Source of the DNA: JBOFDK01 sp051646925 | GTDB lineage: Bacteria > Bacillota > Clostridia > Lachnospirales > Cellulosilyticaceae | NCBI GenBank assembly: GCA_051646925.1 | Contig: JBOFDK010000048.1 | Coordinates: forward strand, 62,001 to 126,000 | Direction of reading: 5' to 3' | DNA length: 64,000 nucleotides | In this document: positions 1 through 9,554 of the stretch, piece by piece | How positions within the stretch are numbered: position 1 is the first letter of the stretch | Layout: every line of letters starts with the position of its first letter | Notes under the pieces: model-generated | Databases searched by the model: none | Seen by the model: the letters and a program-made list of their open reading frames with translations, nothing else | Told to the model about the DNA's origin: nothing | Position numbers and translations under genes: made by a program

Positions 1-1
1 T

Positions 2-109
2 CCAAATAAAAAAGTTACATATATAGATGTAGCAGCTTTACTAAACCAAATGATGAATTACATGAGATACGATTTGAGAAAAGACTACGATGAAAAAATG
101 CTTATGTAA
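2..109 (+). CDS. C-terminal fragment of an unidentified protein (5' truncated by window edge)
   Basis: The second reading frame is open from the first base of the window and ends at a TAA at 107-109, giving 35 residues that end in YDEKMLM. A strong hairpin terminator follows directly, which supports this as a real gene end. The fragment is hydrophilic and has no motif I recognise, so I give no function. The start lies outside the window. Confidence 0.6.
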   Translation, partial: PNKKVTYIDVAALLNQMMNYMRYDLRKDYDEKMLM

Positions 110-110
110 T

Positions 111-162
111 AAACCAAGCGAAAGCCTCATGCACAAACGTGCAAGGGGCTTTTGTTTGGTTT
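111..162 (+). terminator. Long rho-independent terminator
   Basis: Nested inverted repeat: AAACCAA pairs with TTGGTTT, AAAGCC with GGCTTT, and TGCAC with GTGCA around an AAAC loop. It begins one base after the stop codon of the upstream fragment. No gene lies between it and the S-layer-like gene at 565. That gap holds a promoter, an AT-rich stretch with several TTACA words, and a leader of about 140 nt. Confidence 0.85.
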
Positions 163-388
163 GCGCTAAAATACAAGTATGCAAATACAAAGTAAAACAG
201 ATGAATATGTATAAAAATAGATAGCGATACAATATTTTAACTAAATGTTACAAATGTTAACAAATTGATTGGAAAAAGAATCCAAATGGATATACAGGAT
301 ATAGGCCTAAACCCTTGAAAATACAATCATACACCACAAATGTATAAAATTGGAAGGTTACATAAAGATTACAAAGTGTCGAAAGGTA

Positions 389-417
389 TTGAAAACAAAA
401 GGATGATGATATATACT
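389..417 (+). promoter_or_regulatory. Sigma-A-like promoter of the first S-layer-like gene
   Basis: TTGAAA at 389-394 and TATACT at 412-417 are separated by 17 bp. The same -35 and -10 hexamers with the same spacing occur before the stalk/coiled-coil gene at 3311-3339. Transcription from here would give a leader of about 140 nt before the Shine-Dalgarno GGGAGG at 551-556. I see no riboswitch-like structure in the leader. Confidence 0.65.
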
Positions 418-564
418 TCTATTTGTAAGCAACACAAGCCAACGTTGTTAACTTATTTTAATCACATTATCAAATATTAAATAAGTATTACAAAACATTA
501 CATACACACAAAACAGTTGGCAAAAAACAGACATTATTAAAGACACCTAAGGGAGGCAACACAA

Positions 565-3192
565 ATGAAATTAAGACAAAAATTAGCAATGGTATTAGCA
601 GCAACAATGATCGTAGCAGCAGTTCCAGTAACAACAATGGCGTACTCAACAAACCAAATCCACGGACAAGTGTCAGCGGTTATTGGTCAAAATATAAAAT
701 TAGACGACAACCTTCGTCTTGTAATAGATCTTGAAGATACTTTAGAAGAAAATGAAGAAACAGTATTTTACCTTGATTACACAGATTTCGCAGTAGATGC
801 TGGATTATATAACACAGCTTACTTAGCAGCAATCGATACATTAAAAGAAAACATTGTAAATCATGTAAATGCAAATGATTTTAGAGTAAAAAATGTAGCA
901 GCAACAGAAGCAAAAACAACACCAGGTGCAATTGCAACAAAAATTACAACAGAAGATGTTAAAATTACACTTGCATACAAAGGAAATGAATTTAAATCAA
1001 CTGATAAAGTTGCTGAAATCAAAGTAGAGTACTTTGTAAATGAAGAAGGCAAAAAAGCAACAAAAACAATTACATTTACAGCAGCAGATCTTGAAGCAGC
1101 AGGAATTAATTTATCAGAAGTAGCATCAGCTAAAAATGTATACACATTCAACTTTGATGAAAAAGGAAACTTGACTGACGATTCAACAATATCAAAAGCT
1201 ACACCATTTGGTGGAAAAACAAAGATTGAAGTTTTAAGTTCAAGTCAAGTACGTGTTACAGTAGAAGCAGTAAGTGATCTTACAAAAGTAGCACTTCCAA
1301 TTGCAGGTCAAATGACAGGAGAATCTCCAAAAGTAGTAGTTGATTCATACGATAGTTCTGTATCAGTATCAAAAACAGAGCATTACTTAACAAAAGAATC
1401 AATCGGTAGCGATAAATTAACAGTAACAGCAAAAGATGCAAAGAAAATTAACGTTGCTGGTGGTGAAATTGCTGGATTTACAGTAAAAGAAAACCATGAA
1501 GATGCAATTTCTAACGGAGCAAAAAAAGCAGACAGAACAATCGTTCTTGATTTAACAAAATATTCTGACCTAGTATTTACAGATAAGCAAACAATTACAA
1601 TTGAAGGTAAAGGTGCATTCGCTCCAAACAAGCGTACATTAAAATCTGACGAATACAAAGTAGATGGTAAAACACTTGAAATCTACCTTCCAAATGAGCA
1701 AGCAATAGGAACAACTACAGGAGCTTGGGAAGTAACAGGAGTAACAGTAGAAGCTGAAAACCTTAAATACGGAGCTGAAGAAGGCGATGTAAACGTTAAG
1801 ATTACAAGTGGAAACAAAATGTTTGAAGAAATGAACGAAGTACTTGCAGTAGTAGCTGAATTTGCAGTAGACGTAACTGTACAAGCTGCTGATTTAGTAG
1901 CAGGTAGAGATTCAATAGTACCAAAAGAAGATAATGACACAGCAATCATCACAATTACTGAAAACGTAAAAGAATCATTAGATGATAAGCGTTGGGCTTA
2001 CTTCAATATGCCAGAAGGTGTATACGTAACAAAAGCAGATTTCTTAGAAGAAACTAAATTAACAATCAATGAAATAGAAGTAACAACATCTTTAGCAGAT
2101 AACAGCATCAAAGCAGACGTTAACAAAGATGGTTATGTAACAGGATTCAGTCTTGAATTCCAATACAATAACAACTCAGAAAAACTTGGTAAATTAGATC
2201 CAGCAAAAGCAAACCAAATCGTAATGGAAATCCCATTATTTGCACCACTTGGTACAGAAGCTGGAGAGTACAACTTAGAAATCGAAAGTAAATACCTTGA
2301 AGAATTAGCTGGAGAGCATGTGCTTGCAGTAGTAGCAGCACCAATCACAGTTGAATACGATCAAGCAGTAGTAAAAGTTGGTCTTGCTAAACAAGAATTA
2401 GGAGATATTACAATTACTGAAACAGCAAACAAAATGATTGAAGAAGGCGAAATCGTAATTGAAATCGAAGATGTAAAATTAGAAACAGCTAAAAAAGATA
2501 TCGAAATCGTTCTTAGTGAAGATTCTAAAATGCAAGCAAACGTAAAATCAGTTACAAACGGAAAAAACAGTGCAACTATCGTAATTGAAATTGACAGAGC
2601 AGCTAAAGAAGCTGGTTCATTAACAATCAAAGGTCTTGTAGGAACAGTAGATCGTACAGTTCCAGAAGGATACATTGGATTAGAAGTATCAGGATCAGCA
2701 ATTCAAGATGAAGAAAATAAAGTTACTGCAGAAGAAGAAAATGTAATCAAAGTAGCAGAATACATCAAAGTAGGAACATTAAACACAGAAGATAACAACG
2801 GATCACAAGTAAAAGATAACGTAGCAGTATTTACAATAGGTCAAGAAACATTCACTCTTAATGGTGAAGAAAAAGAAATGGACGCAGCACCATTTGTAAC
2901 ATCAAAAGACAGAGTAATGGTACCAGTACGTTACCTATCAGAAGCATTCGGTGTAGAAGCTGAAAACATTCTTTTCAACTCAGGAGTTGTAACAATGTTT
3001 GTTGGAGAAAAAATTGTTCAATTAGAAAACGGAAGCAACGTTGCAGTAGTAAACGGAGTGAAAGTATCAATGGACGAAAAAATGACAATCAAAGAAGATC
3101 GTGCATACGCTCCAATGGGTGAAATTGCAAGAATTCTTGGTGTTAAAGTTCAATGGGATAACGACAACAAAACAGCTACATTCAAAAGATAA
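565..3192 (+). CDS. Secreted S-layer-like protein with C-terminal copper-amine-oxidase-like stalk domain
   Basis: An 875-residue protein. It has a Sec signal peptide (KLRQK, then a hydrophobic core, cleavage near TTMA-YS at residues 26-27) and a long acidic body rich in Thr, Val, Lys and Glu with no membrane anchor. A C-terminal region of about 751-875 carries two stalk-domain motifs (MVPVRYLSEAFGV and YAPMGEIARILGV) typical of the Cu_amine_oxidN1 family. The body shares many blocks with the protein at 6620-9391 (ESLDDKRWAYF, NKDGYVTGFSLEF, GTVDRTVPEG). The start is fixed by GGGAGG 8 bp upstream and by the signal peptide. Codon use is strongly A-ending, as in highly expressed genes. A structural wall or S-layer role is inferred; no enzymatic motif is visible. 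Confidence 0.85.
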   Translation: MKLRQKLAMVLAATMIVAAVPVTTMAYSTNQIHGQVSAVIGQNIKLDDNLRLVIDLEDTLEENEETVFYLDYTDFAVDAGLYNTAYLAAIDTLKENIVNHVNANDFRVKNVAATEAKTTPGAIATKITTEDVKITLAYKGNEFKSTDKVAEIKVEYFVNEEGKKATKTITFTAADLEAAGINLSEVASAKNVYTFNFDEKGNLTDDSTISKATPFGGKTKIEVLSSSQVRVTVEAVSDLTKVALPIAGQMTGESPKVVVDSYDSSVSVSKTEHYLTKESIGSDKLTVTAKDAKKINVAGGEIAGFTVKENHEDAISNGAKKADRTIVLDLTKYSDLVFTDKQTITIEGKGAFAPNKRTLKSDEYKVDGKTLEIYLPNEQAIGTTTGAWEVTGVTVEAENLKYGAEEGDVNVKITSGNKMFEEMNEVLAVVAEFAVDVTVQAADLVAGRDSIVPKEDNDTAIITITENVKESLDDKRWAYFNMPEGVYVTKADFLEETKLTINEIEVTTSLADNSIKADVNKDGYVTGFSLEFQYNNNSEKLGKLDPAKANQIVMEIPLFAPLGTEAGEYNLEIESKYLEELAGEHVLAVVAAPITVEYDQAVVKVGLAKQELGDITITETANKMIEEGEIVIEIEDVKLETAKKDIEIVLSEDSKMQANVKSVTNGKNSATIVIEIDRAAKEAGSLTIKGLVGTVDRTVPEGYIGLEVSGSAIQDEENKVTAEEENVIKVAEYIKVGTLNTEDNNGSQVKDNVAVFTIGQETFTLNGEEKEMDAAPFVTSKDRVMVPVRYLSEAFGVEAENILFNSGVVTMFVGEKIVQLENGSNVAVVNGVKVSMDEKMTIKEDRAYAPMGEIARILGVKVQWDNDNKTATFKR

Positions 3193-3208
3193 TTTATATA
3201 AATAACAA

Positions 3209-3248
3209 CAAAAAACGCTTTAGGGGTTAATCCCTAGAGCGTTTTTTT
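3209..3248 (+). terminator. Rho-independent terminator after the first S-layer-like gene
   Basis: AAAAAACGCTTTAGGG pairs with TCCCTAGAGCGTTTTTT around a short loop and runs into a seven-T tract. It separates the gene at 565 from the promoter at 3311. Confidence 0.9.
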
Positions 3249-3310
3249 GTTATGATTTTGAATACAGAATTACTTAACTGTTACGATTGTATTAAAAAAA
3301 GATAAAGGAA

Positions 3311-3339
3311 TTGAAAAAACATTACATAAAAGATATACT
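3311..3339 (+). promoter_or_regulatory. Sigma-A-like promoter of the stalk/coiled-coil gene
   Basis: TTGAAA at 3311-3316, 17 bp, then TATACT at 3334-3339. This is the same promoter form as at 389-417. Because an in-frame TTG codon coincides with the -35 box, the longest open reading frame overruns the promoter; the true start is further down at 3383. Confidence 0.7.
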
Positions 3340-3382
3340 ACTAGTAATATTACTACATTTATCCAATAGGAGGAATTTAATT

Positions 3383-4507
3383 ATGAAAAAACATTTAAAA
3401 AAATTATTACTAGGTGGAGTTATTTTATCAATATCATGCGCATCAATTGCTGTTGGTGCACGTTCAGGAAGCGTAGATGCAAAATTACGTTACAACAATT
3501 ATAAAATTAATGTAGATGGAGAAGACAGAGTGGTTCAATTAGAGCCATTTAGTTATAACGACAGTATATATGTACCAGTACGTGAAATTGGTAACTTAGT
3601 TGGAGCAAACATAGATTGGGATTCAGCAACTCAAAGTGTAAAAATAAGAAAACAAACGACAGTAGATACAACAAAAGAACTTCAAGAAGCTAAACAAGAG
3701 CTTGGAAACGTGAAAATGAAAAACACAACTCTTGAAAAGAAAGTTAGTGAATTAGAAGAAAAAATCGCACGTTACGAAGCGATAGAAGAAGAAAAAGAAG
3801 CAGAAAAAGAAGAAGCAAAACTAGATTTAGTAGCATTAGAAAAATCATTAACACGTTACTACGGTGAAGATTTTGATGTTGATTGGGAATTTGACTTAAC
3901 AGAAAATAAAGATAAATTAGTATTAGAAATAAGCTATAGCAGCAAACAAGATGGTAAAGCATTTGATAAAATTACAGATAGTCAATTAGAAAGATTTATC
4001 AAAGGTATACTTACAGATGTTCAAAAAGAATGTGGCGCAGTTGAAATAAGTGGGAAAGTATATGATACAACTACAAGAACAAGTACAGCAACATTCAAAA
4101 TGACAACAAAAGGAAGTGTGTCAACTACTGTAAACAGACAAACATTAGACGAAGATGAGCTAGATAGATATGCAGACCGTCTTCAATCAAACTACCATCG
4201 TGTACCAAAACTTGCAGTAGGTGGATACGGCGAAAATGTATTTGCGGATGAGGTAGAACTAACTGAAAAAAGTGGTGTTATTACATGTAAAGTAACAACA
4301 GATTACTCAAACCATTCATCAGCGATATCATCATGGAATTATGCTTCATATAGCGATGTTTCAGCATTAAAATATTACATGGAAGATATTTTAGAAGATA
4401 TCGAGGCAAAATTTGATGTTACAGGAACAAAAATTATTATATTAAATGAAGCAGACAAAACTATGGCAACTTATGAAAAAGGTAATTTTGATATTGAAAC
4501 GCTATAA
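3383..4507 (+). CDS. Secreted stalk-domain protein with coiled coil
   Basis: A 374-residue protein. I start it at the ATG at 3383 because a good AGGAGG lies just upstream, a signal peptide begins there (KKHLKKLLLGG, hydrophobic core, cleavage near VGA-RSG), and the longer open frame runs through the promoter. Residues about 30-95 form a stalk domain (SIYVPVREIGNLVGANIDW). Residues about 100-155 are a Lys/Glu-rich coiled coil. The C-terminal 200 residues are a mixed alpha/beta region I do not recognise. It is followed after 21 bp by the esterase-like gene, so the two are probably co-transcribed. A role at the cell wall is inferred from the secretion signal and stalk domain only. Confidence 0.8.
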   Translation: MKKHLKKLLLGGVILSISCASIAVGARSGSVDAKLRYNNYKINVDGEDRVVQLEPFSYNDSIYVPVREIGNLVGANIDWDSATQSVKIRKQTTVDTTKELQEAKQELGNVKMKNTTLEKKVSELEEKIARYEAIEEEKEAEKEEAKLDLVALEKSLTRYYGEDFDVDWEFDLTENKDKLVLEISYSSKQDGKAFDKITDSQLERFIKGILTDVQKECGAVEISGKVYDTTTRTSTATFKMTTKGSVSTTVNRQTLDEDELDRYADRLQSNYHRVPKLAVGGYGENVFADEVELTEKSGVITCKVTTDYSNHSSAISSWNYASYSDVSALKYYMEDILEDIEAKFDVTGTKIIILNEADKTMATYEKGNFDIETL

Positions 4508-4528
4508 TATTTAGCAAGGAGAAAAGTT

Positions 4529-6487
4529 TTGAAAAATATATTGCGTAATAAAATGATAGTATCGTTTAGTATAGCCCTGTGCGCAATAGCAATTCCGGTA
4601 GAAGCAAAAGAATCGCTCACTATCGGAATTGAAGGGGTAATGGCTACACATACATCTATGGAAAAAGTGTATCAAACAATACAAGAGATAGAAAAAAAAG
4701 AAAAAATTGAGTACTTTGTTATGCCAGTTGGTTATTACCAAGCGCAGCGTATGAATAAGTTCATGCAAACAGGTGATAGTTCTGTATTAGATGAAGTTAT
4801 GGAAGCTATGGACAAGCCCTATCGTACAGAAGAAATGCGACAGTTCATGATGAAAATGTATACTAGTCAAAAAAAACATTCAACACCGATTATTTTTATC
4901 GGTTGCGGAGCAGAGCGCAAAGAAGATTTGATTCACAGTATGGAGACAGCGCTGGAGCCATATAAAGATAATGTTCATGTGGCTGAAATGATGACACAAA
5001 TCAAGCGTTATCCATCAACTTCGGCAGTTGATTATTACTATAATGAAGTAATTTTAAAAAATAATATATATAATGAAATTTTAGAAGAAGAAACTATAGA
5101 AGAATTAGCAATGATTTTTGATAGTATGCTACTAAATCATAAGCGCCAATACATAGAAGAACGTATGCTAAAAGCTATTAATGAAAAAACCGCAGATAGC
5201 GACGTTATTTATCTAAACGTACCACGAAACCATGATGATTATACATATCATATACCGTTTTTATACGATAATTCGTACGAAATTGAATGGGATACAATGA
5301 ATAGTAAACTTGTTGAAAATAGTAATAAATGTTTTGAGACAAAAAAAGTGCATATTCAAAACGATGTTGCTGCAAATCTGTATGGATATGACAAAGCAGC
5401 AGCGATGTTGTATAAGCAAAAACAAACTAAAACATTAAATTTTAACAAAAAAACTCAAGGACTTATAGAAAAAGATGTTTTGGAAAAAACACGATTATTT
5501 ATAGGCGGAGAGTATCATGGTTCAGCAAATAGCTACGTTGTACAACTAGAGCTTATAAAATATTTGAATGCCGAAGCAGGAGTTAGATTTGTTGGTATTG
5601 AGTGCGGATATGGAATAGGAATGTTCATAGATGATTACATTCAATCAGGTAATCCAAAACAGCTAGATAAGGCTATGAGCTATTTGTCATCAAGCACACT
5701 AGGCGGAGAAGAATACAAAGAGTTTTTAGAACAACTTCATAAATACAACAAAACACTTCCAAAAGATAAAAAACTAATCATAAGAGGTATTGACTTAACA
5801 GTTAGCACGTTTCCTATGAAACAAAAAATCGAACAATGTTTACAAAAAGCTAAAGATACTGAGACAAAAACATTTTTGAAAGAGCTATATACAGATAAAT
5901 ACCAATCTAAACGAAGTGTGATAGAACAACTTCAAATACTTTTAGAACGTAACGAAGAGTCTTATAAGAAGACTATCGGAGATGAAAATGTATTTCATCT
6001 AAAACAGTTTGTAAGAATGTCAGGAATCGATGCGAGTATATTTAGCAACTATGATATAAAGCGTGAATCGCTTATAGTTGAAGGAATGGAAGCGATTATG
6101 ACATACTATCCAAATGAAAAGATGTTTTTACAAATAGGAGTATTTCATGCTATGCAACAATATTATCTAGAAGAAGGCGACGGATATACGATGAGTGAGT
6201 ATTTAGATAAGTACTCACCAGTTCTAAAAGACCAAGTTACTTCGATTATTTATACATATGCAAATAGTATGAGAGGTTGGGAAGACCAAAAAAGCATAGT
6301 TCCGGTTACGTATCCAGATGTAATGTATAACGAGGAGCAAGCATATAGCTTTTTAGATATAGGTGAAGATACACCACTTGGAAATGCATATGCAGCGCAT
6401 TACAAAGCATCACTAAAAGATATAGGTGATTATGTATTGATGATTAGTAATGGTAGCCCATTAACGAAATGGAAACTACAAGATTAA
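4529..6487 (+). CDS. Secreted erythromycin-esterase/ChaN-like protein with internal duplication
   Basis: A 652-residue protein starting at a TTG (4529) with AAGGAG 7 bp upstream; the next ATG would cut into the signal peptide (MIVSFSIALCAIAI, cleavage near VEA-KES). The second half carries the hallmarks of the EreA/ChaN-like fold: GGEYHG, then VGIECGYG, then LQIGVFHA. The first half aligns by eye with the second in several blocks: FVMPVGYY with FVGIECGYG, MQTGDSSVLDEVMEAM with IQSGNPKQLDKAMSYL, and IIFIGCGAERKED with LIIRGIDLTVSTF. The first copy lacks the Glu and His of the second. The substrate is unknown; macrolide hydrolysis should not be assumed for a secreted, duplicated member. It follows the stalk-domain gene closely. 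Confidence 0.75.
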   Translation: MKNILRNKMIVSFSIALCAIAIPVEAKESLTIGIEGVMATHTSMEKVYQTIQEIEKKEKIEYFVMPVGYYQAQRMNKFMQTGDSSVLDEVMEAMDKPYRTEEMRQFMMKMYTSQKKHSTPIIFIGCGAERKEDLIHSMETALEPYKDNVHVAEMMTQIKRYPSTSAVDYYYNEVILKNNIYNEILEEETIEELAMIFDSMLLNHKRQYIEERMLKAINEKTADSDVIYLNVPRNHDDYTYHIPFLYDNSYEIEWDTMNSKLVENSNKCFETKKVHIQNDVAANLYGYDKAAAMLYKQKQTKTLNFNKKTQGLIEKDVLEKTRLFIGGEYHGSANSYVVQLELIKYLNAEAGVRFVGIECGYGIGMFIDDYIQSGNPKQLDKAMSYLSSSTLGGEEYKEFLEQLHKYNKTLPKDKKLIIRGIDLTVSTFPMKQKIEQCLQKAKDTETKTFLKELYTDKYQSKRSVIEQLQILLERNEESYKKTIGDENVFHLKQFVRMSGIDASIFSNYDIKRESLIVEGMEAIMTYYPNEKMFLQIGVFHAMQQYYLEEGDGYTMSEYLDKYSPVLKDQVTSIIYTYANSMRGWEDQKSIVPVTYPDVMYNEEQAYSFLDIGEDTPLGNAYAAHYKASLKDIGDYVLMISNGSPLTKWKLQD

Positions 6488-6527
6488 GACACAAATATTA
6501 CAACAAAGTTACAAATGGAAAATGGAA

Positions 6528-6556
6528 TTGACTTAAATGATAGACCAAGATATAAT
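6528..6556 (+). promoter_or_regulatory. Strong sigma-A-like promoter of the second S-layer-like gene
   Basis: TTGACT at 6528-6533, a 17-bp spacer, and a perfect TATAAT at 6551-6556. It is followed by a leader of about 55 nt and an AAGGGGG Shine-Dalgarno at 6604-6610 before the ATG at 6620. Confidence 0.8.
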
Positions 6557-6619
6557 TTAACATGAAATGGTAACTTGTAAATTAAAATAAAAATTAAAAA
6601 AATAAGGGGGACGTTAATA

Positions 6620-9391
6620 ATGAAATTACGTCAAAAATTAGCAATGGTATTAGCAGCAACAATGATCGTGGCAGCAGTACCAGTAACAACAATGGCATAC
6701 TCTAAAAACGAAATACAAGGGGCTGTATCATCATACACTACAGCAGAGGTAACTTATGATGATGGTCTTAAACTTGTAGTAGATTTTGAAGATAGTATAT
6801 TAACAGAATTTGATGATAAAACTATTGGGCATCTTGAAGATATTGCAAAAGGTTTTATATCAATAGCTGATGATCACAAAGTTGGAACAACATTCTACGT
6901 TAACGCAGAAGATTTCACATTCAACAAAAGTGCATATATCTACGGAAGAAAAGCTAACGAAGCTGACACAAAAGAGTTATTAGACAGAGTTACTAAGGCA
7001 GTTAAATCAGACACAAGATTTATGAAAACAACAACAACTCAAGGAGCAATCGTTGCAGATACAGAAGTTAAAATCAATGATTTTGATAAATTCTTTGCAA
7101 TGGATAAAGAAAAAATAAATGAAGATACAGTAGTTCTTAAATTAGATGTAGAGTACTACACAAATACAGAGGGTGCAACAGCTAAGAGAACAGTAGAGTA
7201 CACAATACAAAACATTATAGATTTAGACGCAGAATTAAATAAAGCATTAGGTGCAAAATTAGAATTGAAGGATTTCACAGATTTACATGAAGTATATTCA
7301 GTTACAGCTGTTGTATTTGATGCTAAAGGAACACGTACACCATGGGCTGGTGAAACAGTAGTAGAATTCTTAGCAAATGACAAATTACGTGTATACGTAA
7401 AAGCAGGAATAACAAAAGGAACAAATGCCGAAGGTGAGATAGTAGACGCTATTATAGATGATACTAAAGTAGCTATTCCAATGATCGGTCAGATGACAGG
7501 AAAATCTCCAGCAGTATTAATTGAAGCTTGTGATAGTTCTTCAACAGTAAGCAGACAAAGACTTCCTTTAACAAACAACGATCTTACATCAAACAAAGTT
7601 AATCTTGTAGTAAAAGAAGGTGATGTAACAGGAATCACAATCAATGGTGGTACTTTAGCAGGATTTACTATTACTGAAAACAAACAAAACGTATTAAAAG
7701 ACGGAGATACAATCGTTCTTGATTTAGGTAAATACTCTGACTTAGTATTCGTTGGTGGAACAGTAAAAGCAACAGGTGAAAAAGCATTTGCTCCAAATAC
7801 AGATTATTTTGACACAAAAGTAATAGCTGATGGTCAAAAATTAGAAATCACTGTAAAAGATGGTTCTAAAGTTGGAACAACAACAGGTGGTTGGAAACTT
7901 AGTGGTGTTCAAGTTGAAGCTAAATCATTAAAATATGGTGCAGAAGTTGGTGATGTTAACGTAACTATTACATCAAAAAATGACTTATTTGCAGAAGTAG
8001 AAGTAAAACTTGCAGAAGTTAGAGACTTTGAAGTAACAGCAGAAGTAAAACCAGCTGATCTTATTGCAGGTCGTTTAAACGGAGCAAAAGATGCTGATAA
8101 AAAAGCTAAATTCCACGAAGCAGTAATCACAGTTACAGAAGGTGTTAGAGAGTCATTAGATGACAAACGTTGGGCATACTTCCAATTACCATCAGAAGTT
8201 TATGTAAAAGCAGAAGATTTCAATGATGCAAAAGCTTCATCATACGTTAGCATCAATGGTGAAAAAGCGATTGATGATAAAGTTCTTCTTAAAACAGACG
8301 TTAACAAAGATGGTTATGTAACTGGATTCAGTCTTGAATTCGAATACACAAACAATGATGAGAAAAAAGGTCAAATGGTAGTGGAGAAAGCGAACACTGT
8401 ATCAGTAACGCTTCCACTTTACACACCACTTAGCACACCAGAAGGTGAATACAACGTTGAAATCATCAGCAAATATGTACCAGAAATTGCTGGAGAGCAA
8501 GTTATTGCAAATGTTGTTCAACCAGTAGAAGTAACATTTGATCAAAAAGAAGTAAAAGTTGGTCTTGAAAAGCAAGAAATGGGTGATATCACTATCACAG
8601 AAAAAGCAGACAAAATGATCAACGAAGGAGAGTTAGTTCTTTTCTTAGAAGATATCAAACTTGAAACATCTAAAAAAGACATCGTTGTAACAACAACAGA
8701 AGGTTCTAAAATGGACGTAAGAGTTAAATCTGTTTCTTCTGACAAAGATGGTTCATACATCACTTTAACAGTAGATAGAGAAGCTAAAGAATTATCAGCA
8801 ATCACACTTTCAAACCTTGTAGGTACTGTATACCGTACAGTTCCAGAAGGTGGAACAGATATCCAAGTATACGGAAGTGCAATCCAAGATCTTAAACAAG
8901 TTATCGAAAAAGAAGGTGCAGATATCGATGTTATAACAATCGAAGATTACAATGCAGTTCCAACTAAAAACACAGAAGATATCGGAACAATTTCTAAAGC
9001 AAACACTGTAATCCTTACAGCAGATGCAACTATTTACTCTGTAAATGGTGAAGAAGTAGAAATCGATGAAGATCAAGTAGCATACATTGATGCAAACAAC
9101 AGAATGATGGCACCAGCACGTCTTATCGGTGAAGCATTCTCAGTAGATAACATCAGTTTCTCAAACGAAACAGGAACTACAGTTGTAACATTCTTCAACG
9201 GAAGCAAAGTTGTTAACTTTACAAACGGTTCAAACAAAATGGTAGTAAACGGAACAACTGTAACAATGGACACACCAGCTGTTATTACAAATGGTCGTTT
9301 ATTTGTACCAGTACGTAGCCTTGCAAACTCTTTAGGAATCAAAGTTTCTTACGAAGCAGGAGTTGCAACATTTACAACAGCATCTAACTAA
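6620..9391 (+). CDS. Second secreted S-layer-like protein with C-terminal stalk domain
   Basis: A 923-residue paralogue of the protein at 565-3192. The first 28 residues are identical in the two proteins and nearly identical in DNA. The sequence then diverges, with strong islands of identity returning in the second half (ESLDDKRWAYF, TDVNKDGYVTGFSLEF). The C-terminal 125 residues are stalk-like (RMMAPARLIGEAF and LFVPVRSLANSLGI). There is no transmembrane anchor, no SLH repeat and no LPXTG motif, so anchoring may be non-covalent through the stalk region; that is inference. It has its own strong promoter and its own terminator, consistent with high-level independent expression. Confidence 0.85.
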   Translation: MKLRQKLAMVLAATMIVAAVPVTTMAYSKNEIQGAVSSYTTAEVTYDDGLKLVVDFEDSILTEFDDKTIGHLEDIAKGFISIADDHKVGTTFYVNAEDFTFNKSAYIYGRKANEADTKELLDRVTKAVKSDTRFMKTTTTQGAIVADTEVKINDFDKFFAMDKEKINEDTVVLKLDVEYYTNTEGATAKRTVEYTIQNIIDLDAELNKALGAKLELKDFTDLHEVYSVTAVVFDAKGTRTPWAGETVVEFLANDKLRVYVKAGITKGTNAEGEIVDAIIDDTKVAIPMIGQMTGKSPAVLIEACDSSSTVSRQRLPLTNNDLTSNKVNLVVKEGDVTGITINGGTLAGFTITENKQNVLKDGDTIVLDLGKYSDLVFVGGTVKATGEKAFAPNTDYFDTKVIADGQKLEITVKDGSKVGTTTGGWKLSGVQVEAKSLKYGAEVGDVNVTITSKNDLFAEVEVKLAEVRDFEVTAEVKPADLIAGRLNGAKDADKKAKFHEAVITVTEGVRESLDDKRWAYFQLPSEVYVKAEDFNDAKASSYVSINGEKAIDDKVLLKTDVNKDGYVTGFSLEFEYTNNDEKKGQMVVEKANTVSVTLPLYTPLSTPEGEYNVEIISKYVPEIAGEQVIANVVQPVEVTFDQKEVKVGLEKQEMGDITITEKADKMINEGELVLFLEDIKLETSKKDIVVTTTEGSKMDVRVKSVSSDKDGSYITLTVDREAKELSAITLSNLVGTVYRTVPEGGTDIQVYGSAIQDLKQVIEKEGADIDVITIEDYNAVPTKNTEDIGTISKANTVILTADATIYSVNGEEVEIDEDQVAYIDANNRMMAPARLIGEAFSVDNISFSNETGTTVVTFFNGSKVVNFTNGSNKMVVNGTTVTMDTPAVITNGRLFVPVRSLANSLGIKVSYEAGVATFTTASN

Positions 9392-9422
9392 TCAATATTG
9401 ATTTATTAGTAAAAATAGTAAT

Positions 9423-9459
9423 AAAAAAAAGACAATCTCTTTGGAGGTTGTCTTTTTTT
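9423..9459 (+). terminator. Rho-independent terminator after the second S-layer-like gene
   Basis: AAAAAAGACAATC pairs with GGTTGTCTTTTTT around the loop TCTTTGGA and ends in a T run. Confidence 0.9.
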
Positions 9460-9500
9460 ATTATTTACAAATGATAAAGAGTATAGTGCTATAACACAAA

Positions 9501-9520
9501 AACAAAACGTGGTATAATAA
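9501..9520 (+). promoter_or_regulatory. Extended -10 promoter of the ligase-like gene
   Basis: TGGTATAAT (extended -10 TGN plus TATAAT at 9513-9518) is embedded in AAACGTGGTATAATAA. The same 20-bp block, with one mismatch, precedes rfbA at 13015-13034. The -35 region (about 9490-9495, TATAAC) is weak. The two genes may therefore be co-regulated. Confidence 0.6.
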
Positions 9521-9554
9521 AACAAAAAATAAGAAAAGAGAGAGAGGGTAATAT

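Noticed and set aside
418..564. Riboswitch or structured leader before the first S-layer-like gene
   Set aside because: The leader is long enough but very AT-rich, with no strong stems or known conserved core visible.
1639..2675. Several minus-strand open frames inside the S-layer-like genes
   Set aside because: They have no ribosome sites, low-complexity sequence mirroring the Thr/Glu-rich plus-strand gene, and no family resemblance.
3311..3382. Upstream start for the stalk/coiled-coil gene
   Set aside because: The extension overlaps the TTGAAA/TATACT promoter and hides the signal peptide. The ATG at 3383 has a good ribosome site.
4529..6487. Macrolide-resistance gene
   Set aside because: The esterase-like fold is shared by many proteins of other function; this one is secreted and duplicated, so a resistance label is not supported.
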